DNA from: Streptomyces xanthophaeus
Lineage (GTDB): Bacteria > Actinomycetota > Actinomycetes > Streptomycetales > Streptomycetaceae
Direction of reading: 5' to 3'
DNA: 64,000 nt
Assembly (NCBI RefSeq): GCF_000725805.1
Contig: NZ_JOFT01000046.1
Coordinates: 1 to 64,000 of the forward strand
Each line of letters starts with the position of its first letter. Position 1 is the first letter of the stretch. A program made the translations under genes and the position numbers. Positions 15,867 to 24,901 of this stretch are shown piece after piece. Under the pieces are notes generated by a model. It had not been told where the DNA came from and did not search any database. It saw only the letters and a program-made list of their open reading frames with translations.

Positions 15867-16976
15867 TCAGCGATGTCTCGTCGTCCCGTCACGACGTGCC
15901 CGCGGCCACCCGGCCGAGGGAGCCGCGCCGAGCCCGGTCTCGTCGCCGCGCAGGATCATCCGGTGCGTACGCCGCAGCATCTGGCTCGGCAGGACCCCCA
16001 GTTCGTCGGCCAGACGGCGCCGCGTGCGGTCGAACGCGGCCAGGGCGTCGGCCTGGCGGCCGTTGCGGTACAGCGCCCGCATCAGCATCGCGGCCAACGG
16101 CTCGTTCAGGGGGTGCTCCGCGGACACGGCGAACAGCTCGGCGATCGCTTCCGATTCCTGGCCCAGGCGCAGCTGCCACTCCAGCTTCCGCTGCACGATG
16201 GCGATCCTGCGCTCGGTGAGGCGCATCCGCTCCAGTTCGGCGAGCGGCCCGGGCAGACCGGCCAGGAGCTCCCCGCGGAACAGCGCCAGGGCCTCGGCGC
16301 ACAGGCGGACCGCTTCGGCCGGTTCGCCCGCCCGGTCGGCCCCAGCGCTGTCGGTGACCAGTTCCTCCATGCGCGCCACGTCCACGTCGACCGCGCCGGG
16401 AACCAGCCGGTATCCGTGCCGGGCGTGCTCGATGACCGAGTCCGGGCCGTCCCCGAGGCGCAGGCTCTTGCGTAATCGGTAGACGTACACCGGCACCACG
16501 TTCGCCACCGGCGGCTCCATCCCCCATACGTCGTCGAGCAGTTCCTGCTGGCTGAGGGTCCGCCCCGCGCACAGTGCCAGCGCCGCCAGCACCGCTTGCT
16601 GGCGCAGGTGCCCCAGGTTCAGCGGCCGCCCGTCCCGGCACGCCCGCAGCGGTCCGAGGACGGAGATGTGGACCTTCGGTCCGGCCGCCCGGCCGGCGGC
16701 GGCTCGCAGTACCGGGCCGGCGGACCGCGTGCGGGGGCCATGTCCGGGGACGACGAGGCCGCAGTCGAAGGCGTGGACGATGGCGGCGGCCCGGTCGCGC
16801 AGACCGAGCTTCACGAGGATCCGCGCGAGGTGCTCGGCCACCGCCTCCTCGGGGACGGCGAGGGCCGCGGCGATCTCCTCGTCCCGCAGGCCGCAGCCGA
16901 CCGCGGAGAGCACCCTGCGCTCCTGTTGCCCGAGCCCGGCGGCATCGGGGCGGTCGGTGGTGGCGGTCGTCGGCAT
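15867..16976 (-). CDS. LuxR-HTH fused to SARP-type regulator
   Basis: 369 aa from ATG at 16974-16976, chosen for the GGAG six bases before it. Residues about 16-75 form a LuxR/GerE helix-turn-helix (QQERRVLSAVGCGL, LRDEEIAAALAV, LVKLGLRDRAAAIV). Residues about 105-195 form an OmpR-type winged helix (LNLGHLRQQAVLAALAL, VYVYRLRKSL, HGYRLVPG), followed by a bacterial transcriptional activation domain (about 205-340). SARP proteins normally begin with the winged helix, so the extra N-terminal HTH is unusual. SARPs usually activate secondary-metabolite genes; none is adjacent. Confidence 0.85.
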   Translation of the reverse strand: MPTTATTDRPDAAGLGQQERRVLSAVGCGLRDEEIAAALAVPEEAVAEHLARILVKLGLRDRAAAIVHAFDCGLVVPGHGPRTRSAGPVLRAAAGRAAGPKVHISVLGPLRACRDGRPLNLGHLRQQAVLAALALCAGRTLSQQELLDDVWGMEPPVANVVPVYVYRLRKSLRLGDGPDSVIEHARHGYRLVPGAVDVDVARMEELVTDSAGADRAGEPAEAVRLCAEALALFRGELLAGLPGPLAELERMRLTERRIAIVQRKLEWQLRLGQESEAIAELFAVSAEHPLNEPLAAMLMRALYRNGRQADALAAFDRTRRRLADELGVLPSQMLRRTHRMILRGDETGLGAAPSAGWPRARRDGTTRHR

Positions 16977-17099
16977 CGATGCTCCCCGGGCGCCGGGCTG
17001 GGCGGTCTGACGGGCGCCGTCGACAAGGTAGTGGGGGGAGCGCCGGGCAAGACATCCGGAACGATCCGGAGTGACACGCACGACCGGGACTCCTTCCCG

Positions 17100-17164
17100 C
17101 CCGCCAGGACCGCCCGCCAGGACCGCCCGCCAGGACCGCCCGCCACGACCGCCCGCCGCGACCG
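17100..17164. repeat. 13-bp tandem repeat, five units
   Basis: Five head-to-tail copies of CCCGCCAGGACCG, the last two with one or two changes (CACGACCG, CGCGACCG). It lies in the divergent gap between the SARP fusion and the SpoIIE-type gene. No function is apparent; copy number is likely to vary between strains. Confidence 0.75.
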
Positions 17165-17275
17165 GCCGCCGGGCTCGGCCGCCGGGCTCGCGGGCGCCGC
17201 CCGGCGAGGGCGCGCTGCGGGTCGCCGGGTCCGGCCCCGGGGACGATACTGAAGGTCACGGTGCGTGGAGGCGAC

Positions 17276-19381
17276 ATGCGTGAACCGGAGCGTCGTGCCC
17301 CGAGCCCGCCCTCGGTGCCCGTCAGCGAGACGGCAGCGGTCGTACTGGACGACACCGGCGTGGTCGTCGCCCGTACGCAGGGGGCCGCGAGGCTGCTGGA
17401 CTGCCCGCCGGGGCAGACCTGTGCGCCCCTGCTGGGGCTGCTGCCGCCCGCTGGCACGGACACGGGACCGGCAGCGCGCCCGATGACCGTTCCGAGTGAC
17501 GGTCCGGGCGATCTGGGCGGTCAACAGCTGGCTCTGGACTGCACGGTCGTCCGGCTCACCGCTCGCACTCCGGGCGATGGCGCAGCCCCAACCCCCGCCC
17601 CCGCCCGGTGGCTCGTCCTGATCACCCCGGCGGAGACCGCGGCGGAGGCGGCCGAGCGCGATGCGCGGCGACGCCGGACCGGGCTGTCCCACGCCGCCGC
17701 CGCGGGCATCGGCACCTCCCTGGACGTGACGGAGATGGCCGAGACCCTCGTCGATCTGCTCGTCCCGGATTTCGCCGATCTGGCGACCGTCGACATCGCA
17801 GAGCAGGTGCTGGTGGGCGACGAGCCCCCGCACCTCGACGCCAGCGGCGACGTCCGCCTGCGCCGGACCGCAGCCGCGCAGAGCCCGGAGATATCCGCCG
17901 AGGACCTCCTGGCCGTGGGGGAGGCGCTCCCTCCCGTCGGGGACAGCCCGTTGATGCGTCCCCTCATGCAGGGGCTGCCCGTGCTGGTGCCCGACATCGC
18001 CGTCCTGCACGCGAAGCTCGGCGTGGATCCGCAGGGCCTGCGCCTGTTCGTCCCCCGCGGGGCCCACTCCTCCGTGGCGGTTCCGCTCTACGCGCGCGGT
18101 CTGGTCCTCGGCTGCGTCACGGTCTGGCGCAGCCAGCTGCCCTCCGCGTACGGCGAGGAGGACGCCGCCCTGCTCCAGGACGTCGTCTCCAGAGCCGCAC
18201 TCGGCGTGGACAACGCCCGCCGCTACACCAAGGAACACCGGTCGGCGGTGGCCCTGCAGCGGAGCCTGCTGCCGCGCTCGGCCGTGGACTGCGCCGCCGC
18301 GGAGACGGTGGGCGTCTACCAGCCGGCGGGCGTCGGCTCGGGAGTCGGCGGGGACTGGTTCGACGTGATCCCCCTGCCGTCGCTGCGCATCGCGTTCGTC
18401 GTCGGCGACGTCGTCGGCCACGGCCTCGATGCCACCGCGGCCATGGCGCGACTGCGGACCGCGGTGCAGACCCTCGCCGACCTCGATCTGGACCCGGGCG
18501 AGCTCCTCACGCACCTGGACGACCTGGTGCTCGGCCTCTCCGGCGAGGAGACGACCGGCGACTCCCGATCCGAGACGGCGGTGCTCGGAGCGACCTGCCT
18601 CTACGCCGTCTACGACCCGGTGACGAGGCGGTGCGCCGCTGCCACGGCGGGACATCCGCCGCCCGCACTGCTCCCGCCCGGTGAGGAGCCGGTCTTCGTC
18701 GGCCTGGTGCCCGGACCGCCCCTGGGGGTCGGCGGAATGCCGTTCGAGGTGACCGAGTTCGATGTGGAGCCCGCCAGCCTGCTCGCGTTCTTCACCGACG
18801 GACTCGTCGAGAGCCGCGGCGGCGACATCGAGGAGGGGATGGAGAGGCTGAGGAGCGCCCTCGCCGACGCCGACCCCGGCCGCTCCCTGGGTGAGGTCAG
18901 CCAGAGCGTCTTCGCCGGCGTGCTGCCTCACGAACCCGCCGACGACGTCGCCCTGCTGCTCGCCCGCACCCACGCCCTCCCGCCCGATCAGGTCGCCGCC
19001 TGGGAGCTGGAGCCCGACCTGTCGCACGTCGCGCACGCCCGTGAGCTGGTGGTCGGCCAGCTGGCCGACTGGCAGCTGGACGACCTGAGTTTCGTGACGG
19101 AGCTCGTCGCCAGCGAACTCGTCACGAACGCGATCCGCTACGCCGGGGGACCGGTCGGGCTCCGCCTGATCCGCGACCGGGTACTCGTCTGCGAGGTGTC
19201 CGACCCCAGCAGCACCCAGCCGCGCCTGCGCCGTGCACGGGAGACGGACGAGGGAGGACGAGGGCTGTTCCTCGTCGCGCAGCTCACCGACCGCTGGGGC
19301 TGCCGGTTCACGAGCACGGGCAAGACCATCTGGACCGAACAGCCCATAGGCGGCCCCCCGGCCGAGGGCCTGTCCGGCTGA
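17276..19381 (+). CDS. PAS/GAF-SpoIIE phosphatase-HATPase sensor protein
   Basis: 701 aa from ATG at 17276 (GGAGG six bases before). Order of domains: a short PAS-like segment with VVLDDTGVVVARTQGAARLL (about 15-110), GAF (about 150-310), SpoIIE/PP2C phosphatase (about 320-545, with GGDWFDVI, GDVVGHG, AGHPPP, FFTDGLVE), and a GHKL anti-sigma-like kinase (about 565-695, with ASELVTNAIRYAG and EGGRGLFLV). Such proteins set the phosphorylation state of anti-anti-sigma factors in actinobacterial stress and development networks, with both phosphatase and kinase in one chain. Its partner is not encoded nearby. A paralogue with a longer sensor part lies at 54142-56574. Confidence 0.85.
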   Translation: MREPERRAPSPPSVPVSETAAVVLDDTGVVVARTQGAARLLDCPPGQTCAPLLGLLPPAGTDTGPAARPMTVPSDGPGDLGGQQLALDCTVVRLTARTPGDGAAPTPAPARWLVLITPAETAAEAAERDARRRRTGLSHAAAAGIGTSLDVTEMAETLVDLLVPDFADLATVDIAEQVLVGDEPPHLDASGDVRLRRTAAAQSPEISAEDLLAVGEALPPVGDSPLMRPLMQGLPVLVPDIAVLHAKLGVDPQGLRLFVPRGAHSSVAVPLYARGLVLGCVTVWRSQLPSAYGEEDAALLQDVVSRAALGVDNARRYTKEHRSAVALQRSLLPRSAVDCAAAETVGVYQPAGVGSGVGGDWFDVIPLPSLRIAFVVGDVVGHGLDATAAMARLRTAVQTLADLDLDPGELLTHLDDLVLGLSGEETTGDSRSETAVLGATCLYAVYDPVTRRCAAATAGHPPPALLPPGEEPVFVGLVPGPPLGVGGMPFEVTEFDVEPASLLAFFTDGLVESRGGDIEEGMERLRSALADADPGRSLGEVSQSVFAGVLPHEPADDVALLLARTHALPPDQVAAWELEPDLSHVAHARELVVGQLADWQLDDLSFVTELVASELVTNAIRYAGGPVGLRLIRDRVLVCEVSDPSSTQPRLRRARETDEGGRGLFLVAQLTDRWGCRFTSTGKTIWTEQPIGGPPAEGLSG

Positions 19382-19405
19382 TCATGTGACTACTAGGCTG
19401 CGACG

Positions 19406-20194
19406 ATGGAGCGTGCAACCGATGTGCCCGAGAGTCCCGCGGGGTCCGCAGATCCGGCCCGGGTGAACGACTACGACAGTTTCGCCGAGGCGTACACGGC
19501 GGAGAACGAGAACAGCCTCGTCAACGCGTACTACGAACGCCCCGGGATGCTGGCCCTCGCGGGAGAGGTCACCGGCCGCCGGATCCTGGACGCCGGCTGC
19601 GGCGCGGGCGCCCTGTCCGCCGAGCTGCGCGACCGAGGCGCCGTCGTCACCGGCATAGATGCCAGCGCCGGGATGCTCGCGCTGGCCAGACGCCGACTCG
19701 GTGACGACGCGCCCCTGCACGTGGTCGACCTGCGCGACCGCCTGCCGTTCGACGACGCGGCGTTCGACGACGTGGTCGCGTCGCTGGTGCTGCACTACCT
19801 GGAGGACTGGGGGCCGACGCTGGCCGAGCTACGGCGCGTGCTCAGGCCCGGCGGCCGGCTGATCGTGTCGGTGGACCACCCCTTCGTGGCCTACGCGATC
19901 CAGGAACCCCGGCCCGACTACTTCGCGACCACCAGCTACAGCTTCGAGTGGTCGTTCGGCGGCCGGTCCGCCCCGATGAAGTTCTGGCGCAGGCCCCTGC
20001 ACGAGATGACGGCTGCCTTCACCGCCGCGGGCTTCCGTCTTTCCGCCCTCAGCGAGCCGCAGCCCGACCCGGCCGCCCGTGAGCTGTTCCCCGAAGACTT
20101 CTCTGCCCTCTCGACCAAGACCTGCTTCCTCTTCTTCGTCCTTGAGGTACGGCAGCCGGCCGCGGCTCCGTCACCGGTGGGGCGCGGGCTGTGA
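19406..20194 (+). CDS. Class I SAM-dependent methyltransferase
   Basis: 262 aa. Motif I is ILDAGCGAGALSAEL (about residues 60-74), motif II VTGIDASAGML, and the post-I segment is DLRDRLPFDDAAFDDVVASLVLHY in two parts; the C-terminal region matches small-molecule methyltransferases of the UbiE/Methyltransf_11 group. A -10-like TAGGCT lies six bases before the ATG and no ribosome binding site is seen, so the message is probably leaderless. It ends convergent with and overlapping the esterase gene by 24 bases. The substrate is unknown. Confidence 0.8.
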   Translation: MERATDVPESPAGSADPARVNDYDSFAEAYTAENENSLVNAYYERPGMLALAGEVTGRRILDAGCGAGALSAELRDRGAVVTGIDASAGMLALARRRLGDDAPLHVVDLRDRLPFDDAAFDDVVASLVLHYLEDWGPTLAELRRVLRPGGRLIVSVDHPFVAYAIQEPRPDYFATTSYSFEWSFGGRSAPMKFWRRPLHEMTAAFTAAGFRLSALSEPQPDPAARELFPEDFSALSTKTCFLFFVLEVRQPAAAPSPVGRGL

Positions 20195-21673
20195 AACGGC
20201 CTTGGTGACGGTGTCGAAGCGCATCGTGGTGCGGGACCGCCGGTCGTAGCGGTCCCAGCGCGGCATGGCCGGGTGATTGGGGTCGCCGGTGCGGACGAAC
20301 GAGATCCAGGCCCGGTGCACCGTACGTGCGAGCCCGTCCCTGATCCGGGTGTCCATCCCCGCCAGGAACGGCGCGTGCGACCAGGCGCCGAAATTGTCGA
20401 AGACGAACGGCAGGTCCAGGCAGTGCGGGGCGCCCAGGCGGCCGTCGTGCGCGGGGGTGGGGAAGGCGAACTCGTACGCCCAGACCGGGCGGCTCCGGGC
20501 CGCCCGCGCTTCCGCGAACGCCAGGGTGGGCTTCCGGAACAGCTCGTCGGTGCTGAGGTCGATCAGTACGTCGACCGGCCGCGCGCCCGGGCGGGCGGCC
20601 TCGTAGGCCGCGTACGCCTGTACCGCGCCGTCACCGAAACTGTCCCGCGCCCGGCGGAGCACCTGTTCCCTGCCCGCCGACGCGTACGTCTCGCCCAGCG
20701 CGAAGGTGAAGGCGGACTCCTCCGCGGTCCAGCCGATGAGGACGTCGATGTCCGCGCCCGGACCGTCGAGCAGGTTCAGGGCGGGTTGCCGCGCCGCCGT
20801 CCCGCCGTCGAGCACCGGCATGAACGGAGCGGTCCAGTGCCCCCATTGCGCCGTGGCCGCGAGGAGTCCGGCAGTGCCCTCGACCAGGCGCGGCCACGGC
20901 AGCGTGCGCAGTTCTTCCTCGTCCTTCGCGCCGACGATCTCCAGGTACGCGGCGGTGCGGGCCCGGGACTCGGCCGGCGTGGCGAGGGGCATGGCGAGCG
21001 GGACGCTCTGGAGGACGGCCCGGCCGAAGAGCCGGCGGTCACGTCCGTGACCCGCGAGTACCGCGGTGGACAGGGCGCCGGCGGACTGGCCGGCGACGGT
21101 GACGTTGCCGGGGTCCCCGCCGAAGGCGGCGATGTTGTCCTGCACCCAACGGAGCGCGGCGAGCTGGTCGGTGAGCCAGAGGTTGCCGCACCCGGCGTCG
21201 TCGTCCGACGCGAAGGACAGCAGGCCGAGCGGCCCGAGCCGGTAGTTGAGGTTCACCACGACGAGGTCGCCGTCGCGCGCGAAGGTCTCGCCGGAGTAGT
21301 TCGGCATCGCCCCCGACCCGGAGATGAAGGCGCCGCCGTGGATCCAGACCAGCACGGGACGGCGGGCGTCGTCGGGCCCGGGCGTCCACACGTTGAGCGT
21401 CAGGCAGTCCTCGTCGAAGGGCGGGAAGCCGTGTCCGCCGAGTACCGGATCGCCCTCGCGGACGGCCTGCGGCGAACCGGGTCCGTACGCCGTCGCGTCG
21501 AGGACGGCGCTCCATCCCCGGTGCGGCTGTGCGGGGCGCCACCGGAGGGGCCCGACGGGCGGCGCCGCGTACGGCACGCCCTTGAACACGGCCAGGCCGT
21601 CTTCGGTGACGCCGCGGACCGGGCCCGAGCGGGTGCGGACCACGGGCGCGGTGCGGTCATGGGCGAGAGCCAT
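20171..21673 (-). CDS. Type B carboxylesterase, cytoplasmic
   Basis: 500 aa from ATG at 21671-21673 with AAGGA upstream. The carboxylesterase type B signature is intact: DEDCLTLNVWTP, GGDPGNVTVAGQSAGA with the nucleophile Ser, an acidic residue in WTAEESAF and His in GAPHCLDLPF. No signal peptide is present, unlike the close paralogue at 44339-45967 that has a Tat signal. It is divergent from the MBL-fold/LysR/dehydrogenase set and shares their promoter region, so it may belong to the same catabolic unit. Substrate unknown. Confidence 0.85.
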   Translation of the reverse strand: MALAHDRTAPVVRTRSGPVRGVTEDGLAVFKGVPYAAPPVGPLRWRPAQPHRGWSAVLDATAYGPGSPQAVREGDPVLGGHGFPPFDEDCLTLNVWTPGPDDARRPVLVWIHGGAFISGSGAMPNYSGETFARDGDLVVVNLNYRLGPLGLLSFASDDDAGCGNLWLTDQLAALRWVQDNIAAFGGDPGNVTVAGQSAGALSTAVLAGHGRDRRLFGRAVLQSVPLAMPLATPAESRARTAAYLEIVGAKDEEELRTLPWPRLVEGTAGLLAATAQWGHWTAPFMPVLDGGTAARQPALNLLDGPGADIDVLIGWTAEESAFTFALGETYASAGREQVLRRARDSFGDGAVQAYAAYEAARPGARPVDVLIDLSTDELFRKPTLAFAEARAARSRPVWAYEFAFPTPAHDGRLGAPHCLDLPFVFDNFGAWSHAPFLAGMDTRIRDGLARTVHRAWISFVRTGDPNHPAMPRWDRYDRRSRTTMRFDTVTKAVSQPAPHR

Positions 21674-21785
21674 CCAGTGCGTCCTTCCGGAGCGGGATCC
21701 GAGCGAGAGCTTGGGCCACCTCAAGTTATTGCGATTTTATGGCGAACGTCAATATTATTCGATCCATCGAGGAGCGGAGGCTCGC
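21674..21785. promoter_or_regulatory. AT-rich divergent promoter region
   Basis: Between the divergent esterase and MBL genes lies an unusually AT-rich stretch (21725-21765). It contains TATTG (21727-21731) and CAATA (21750-21754) as inverted arms around a TTTTAT centre. The position suits a LysR-type regulator encoded two genes downstream (22638-23531), but the site is only a candidate. Confidence 0.45.
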
Positions 21786-22634
21786 ATGACGACGTGGCGC
21801 ATCGGCACCACGGTGATCCACAAGGTGCTGGAGGCAGAGATCACCGTGCCCCTCACCGGAGCCCTGCGGACGCAGGACACCGCGCTCCTGAAGAGGTACC
21901 CGTGGCCCGCTCCCGGCTTCAGCAGGCCGGACGGCACCTTCGTGCTCTCGGTCCACGGGCTGCTCGTCGACACCGGTGGGCGGCGGATCCTCGTGGACAC
22001 CTGCGTGGGCAACGCCCGGGCATCGGTGCCCTTCCTGCGCATGCAGGACTCGGCGTGGCTCGAAGACCTCACCGCCCTCGGATACCCGCCGGAGGCGATC
22101 GACGCCGTGGTGTGCACCCACCTCCACTTCGACCACATCGGGTGGAACACGCGCCGGGTGGAAGGGAAATGGCTGCCGACCTTCCCCCGCGCGCGCCACC
22201 TGGTCACCCGCGTGGAATGGGAGCACTGGGCGGGCGCGGCGGACGCGGACCTCGACGACACGATGCGGCCGCTGGCCGACGCCGGCCTCCTCGACCTCGT
22301 CGCGGCCGATCACCAGGTGTGCGACGGCGTGCGCCTGGAAGCCGCTCCCGGGCACACCCCGGGCCAGGTCTCCGTCGTGGTCGAATCCGGCGAGGAGCGC
22401 GCCGTGATCACCGGTGACCTCGTGCACCACCCCGTGCAGTTCATCGAACCGGACGTGGCCTCCCTCGCAGACACCGACACGGCGCAGGCAGCCGCCACCC
22501 GCCGCGCCTTCGTCGAGCGGTACGCCGACACCGGAACGCTCGTCATCGGCACACACTTCCCCGCACCCACGGCCGGCCTGCTCCGGCGCGGCGGCGACGC
22601 GGCCGTGCGCTTCGTCGCGGCCGGCCCGCGGTGA
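21786..22634 (+). CDS. MBL-fold metallo-hydrolase
   Basis: 282 aa from ATG at 21786 with GGAGG upstream. The metal-binding signature THLHFDHIGW is at about residues 110-119, followed by further ligands in the segments GHTPGQ, TGDLVHH and GTHFPAP. It resembles lactonase/N-acyl hydrolase-type members of the metallo-beta-lactamase superfamily. It is the first gene of a run with the LysR regulator (3-base gap) and a tartrate-dehydrogenase-like enzyme, so it probably processes a small ester or lactone in that pathway; the substrate is unknown. Confidence 0.8.
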   Translation: MTTWRIGTTVIHKVLEAEITVPLTGALRTQDTALLKRYPWPAPGFSRPDGTFVLSVHGLLVDTGGRRILVDTCVGNARASVPFLRMQDSAWLEDLTALGYPPEAIDAVVCTHLHFDHIGWNTRRVEGKWLPTFPRARHLVTRVEWEHWAGAADADLDDTMRPLADAGLLDLVAADHQVCDGVRLEAAPGHTPGQVSVVVESGEERAVITGDLVHHPVQFIEPDVASLADTDTAQAAATRRAFVERYADTGTLVIGTHFPAPTAGLLRRGGDAAVRFVAAGPR

Positions 22635-22637
22635 ACC

Positions 22638-23531
22638 GTGGACTTCCGCCGGCTCACCTACTTCCTCGCCATCGTGGACCAGGGCGGCTTCAACCGCGCC
22701 GCCGCGGCGCTCTACGTATCGCAGCCCTCCCTGTCGCAGGCCGTGCAGGCCTTGGAACGCGACCTCGGCAGCAGCCTGTTCCACCGGACCGGCAGGAAGG
22801 TGCTCCTGACCGAGGCCGGTAGGGCGCTCGTACCCCGTGCGCGGGAAGCCCTGCACGCGCTGGAGCTGGCCAGGGCGGCGGTCGGCGCCGTCCGCGAACT
22901 GCGGGGCGGGCGCCTGGAGATCGCCGCGATGGCCTCGCCCACCATCGAACCCCTCAGCACCGTGCTCCAGGCCTTCACCGAGCGGTATCCGGCCGTCTCG
23001 ATCAGCCTGCGCGTGGCCCTCACCCGCGAGGACGTGGTCGAGACGGTGCGCACGGGAGGCTGTGAACTCGGGCTCCTGAGCACCTCGTCGCCGCTGCCGG
23101 TCCGGGACGTCGTGCCGCACCACGTAGGAGACGACAGGCTCGTCCTGATCACCCCGATCGACGGCCCCTTCCCGCCCGGGCGGGCCGTGCGGGCGGAGCA
23201 GCTCGCAGGGCACAGGCTGATCGTCGGGCAGCGGGGGACCGGTATCCGCGCCTACGTCGACGGCCTGTCGGCCCGGGGCATCGACGTCCGCATCGCCGTG
23301 GAGAGCGAACACCGCATGGCCTTCCTGCCCCTGGTGCTCGCGGGCGTCGGGCTGGCGGTCGTGACGCAGTCCTGGGCCGACCTGTCGGAACGGGCCGGAG
23401 CCCTCGTCCTCGACCTGGAACCGGCCTCCGTCCAGCACAACGTCCTCGTGAGCTGCAAGGCGCAGCTGACCCCGGCCGCCCGCGCCTTCCTGGACATCGC
23501 CGTCCCGGCGGCACATAGGGACGGCCTATGA
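22638..23531 (+). CDS. LysR-family transcriptional regulator
   Basis: 297 aa from GTG at 22638, three bases after the MBL-gene stop. Residues 1-60 are a standard LysR winged helix (FNRAAAALYVSQPSLSQAVQALE), followed by the periplasmic-binding-like effector domain. Being embedded in the operon, it probably controls the divergent promoter at 21674-21785 in response to a pathway intermediate. The last codons overlap a small perfect inverted repeat, CATAGGGACGGCCTATG (23516-23532). Confidence 0.9.
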   Translation: MDFRRLTYFLAIVDQGGFNRAAAALYVSQPSLSQAVQALERDLGSSLFHRTGRKVLLTEAGRALVPRAREALHALELARAAVGAVRELRGGRLEIAAMASPTIEPLSTVLQAFTERYPAVSISLRVALTREDVVETVRTGGCELGLLSTSSPLPVRDVVPHHVGDDRLVLITPIDGPFPPGRAVRAEQLAGHRLIVGQRGTGIRAYVDGLSARGIDVRIAVESEHRMAFLPLVLAGVGLAVVTQSWADLSERAGALVLDLEPASVQHNVLVSCKAQLTPAARAFLDIAVPAAHRDGL

Positions 23532-23588
23532 GCCACATCGGGGATACGTGTTGGACCCGGACCGCGCCCGATTGCTGGAATGCGGACC

Positions 23589-24644
23589 ATGACCGACCAC
23601 AGCATCGCCCTCATACCCGGTGACGGCATCGGCACCGAAGTCCTCCCGGCGGCACGCGAGGTCCTCGCCGCCGTCGGGAAGCGCCACGGCATCACCTTCG
23701 CCTACGAGCAGTTCGACTGGTCCTGCGAGCGCTACCTCCGCCACGGCGCGATGATGCCCGAGGACGGGCTGGAGCAGCTCCGCCGCCATGACGCGATCCT
23801 GCTCGGCGCCGTCGGCTACCCGGGCGTGCCGGACCACGTCTCCCTGTGGGGTCTGCTCATCCCGATCCGCCGGGCCTTCGGCCAGTACGTCAACCTCCGC
23901 CCCATCCGCGTGTTCGAGGGCCTTCCCAGCCCGGTGCGCGCGGCCGTGCCCGGCGAGGTGGACTTCGTCGTCGTCCGGGAGAACACCGAGGGCGAGTACA
24001 GCGAGATCGGCGGTCGGATGAACCGCGGGCTCCCCGAGGAAATGGCCGTGCAGCAAGCCGTGTTCACGCGGGCGGGGGTGACGCGGGTGCTCGACTTCGC
24101 CTTCCGCCTGGCCGAAGGGCGCGGCGGGCCCCTGACGTCGGCGACGAAGTCCAACGGCATCGTGCACACCATGCCGTTCTGGGACGAGCTGGTGGCCGAG
24201 CGTTCCGCCGAGTACCCCGCGGTCGAGTGCAACCAGGAGCACATCGACGCGCTGGCCGCCAAGTTCGTCCTCGACCCCGCACGCTTCGACGTGGTCGTCG
24301 CCTCCAACCTCTTCGGGGACATCCTCAGCGACCTGGCGGCGGCGGTGGCCGGCGGCATCGGCATCGCTCCGTCCGCCAACCTCGACCCGCGGGGCGAGCA
24401 CCCCTCCATGTTCGAGCCGGTCCACGGATCGGCCCCCGACATCGCCGGGCAGGGCGTTGCCAACCCGATCGGCGCGATCTGGTCCGCCGCCATGATGCTC
24501 GACCACCTCGGCCACCCCGCGGCCGCGACGGACATCACCGACGCCATCGCCCGCGTCCTGGCCACCACCCCGGTACGCACGCGCGACCTCGGCGGCGTCG
24601 CCTCCACCGCCGAATTCACCGCCACCCTCCTCCAGCACCTCTGA
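23589..24644 (+). CDS. Tartrate dehydrogenase/decarboxylase-like enzyme (isopropylmalate dehydrogenase fold)
   Basis: 351 aa from the ATG at 23589; an in-frame ATG at 23580 is possible but less typical in sequence. Family motifs are clear: IALIPGDGIGTEV, NLRPIRVF, RENTEGEYSEIGG, FGDILSDLAA and EPVHGSAPDIAG. The metal-dependent NAD enzymes with the PDHVSLWGL and ENTEGEYS pattern are tartrate or D-malate dehydrogenases (TtuC/DmlA group) rather than LeuB. It probably oxidises a 2-hydroxy-diacid in the pathway controlled by the adjacent LysR protein. Confidence 0.8.
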   Translation: MTDHSIALIPGDGIGTEVLPAAREVLAAVGKRHGITFAYEQFDWSCERYLRHGAMMPEDGLEQLRRHDAILLGAVGYPGVPDHVSLWGLLIPIRRAFGQYVNLRPIRVFEGLPSPVRAAVPGEVDFVVVRENTEGEYSEIGGRMNRGLPEEMAVQQAVFTRAGVTRVLDFAFRLAEGRGGPLTSATKSNGIVHTMPFWDELVAERSAEYPAVECNQEHIDALAAKFVLDPARFDVVVASNLFGDILSDLAAAVAGGIGIAPSANLDPRGEHPSMFEPVHGSAPDIAGQGVANPIGAIWSAAMMLDHLGHPAAATDITDAIARVLATTPVRTRDLGGVASTAEFTATLLQHL

Positions 24645-24733
24645 GAGGGCACCGCCGGGGTGTGGCGGCGTGGCCACCGCGTGGTCTGAGGCGCCGCGAA
24701 GAATCGGCTGCGAATCCAGGGTCCGTTCCTGAG

Positions 24734-24745
24734 TTACACGTGTAA
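24734..24745 (+). promoter_or_regulatory. TTACACGTGTAA operator, GH3 gene
   Basis: Perfect 12-bp palindrome about 157 bases upstream of the GH3 gene. Extended perfect copies lie at 28819-28834 and 53965-53978, and a degenerate one lies before the LacI gene. A CpG-centred palindrome of this kind is typical of LacI-family operators. Confidence 0.7.
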
Positions 24746-24901
24746 TCTCGTGCTGGGGACGCCGCTCTGGGGGGGATGCGGCGTACCGGCCCCGGGTGCG
24801 GCGGGAGTGCCCGGGGCCGGTGGGGTGCCCGGTCTGGAACCCCGCAGTCCCGGAGGGCGGTCCGCACGCCCCTTTTGAAGCGAAGCCCGGAGGAGAAATC
24901 G

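Noticed and set aside
17100..17164. CRISPR-like array
   Set aside because: Units are adjacent with no spacers and no cas genes are present.
23516..23532. CATAGGGACGGCCTATG palindrome at the end of the LysR gene as a MITE footprint
   Set aside because: It shares only about 11 bases with the element ends and lies within coding sequence; chance or a weak operator is as likely.
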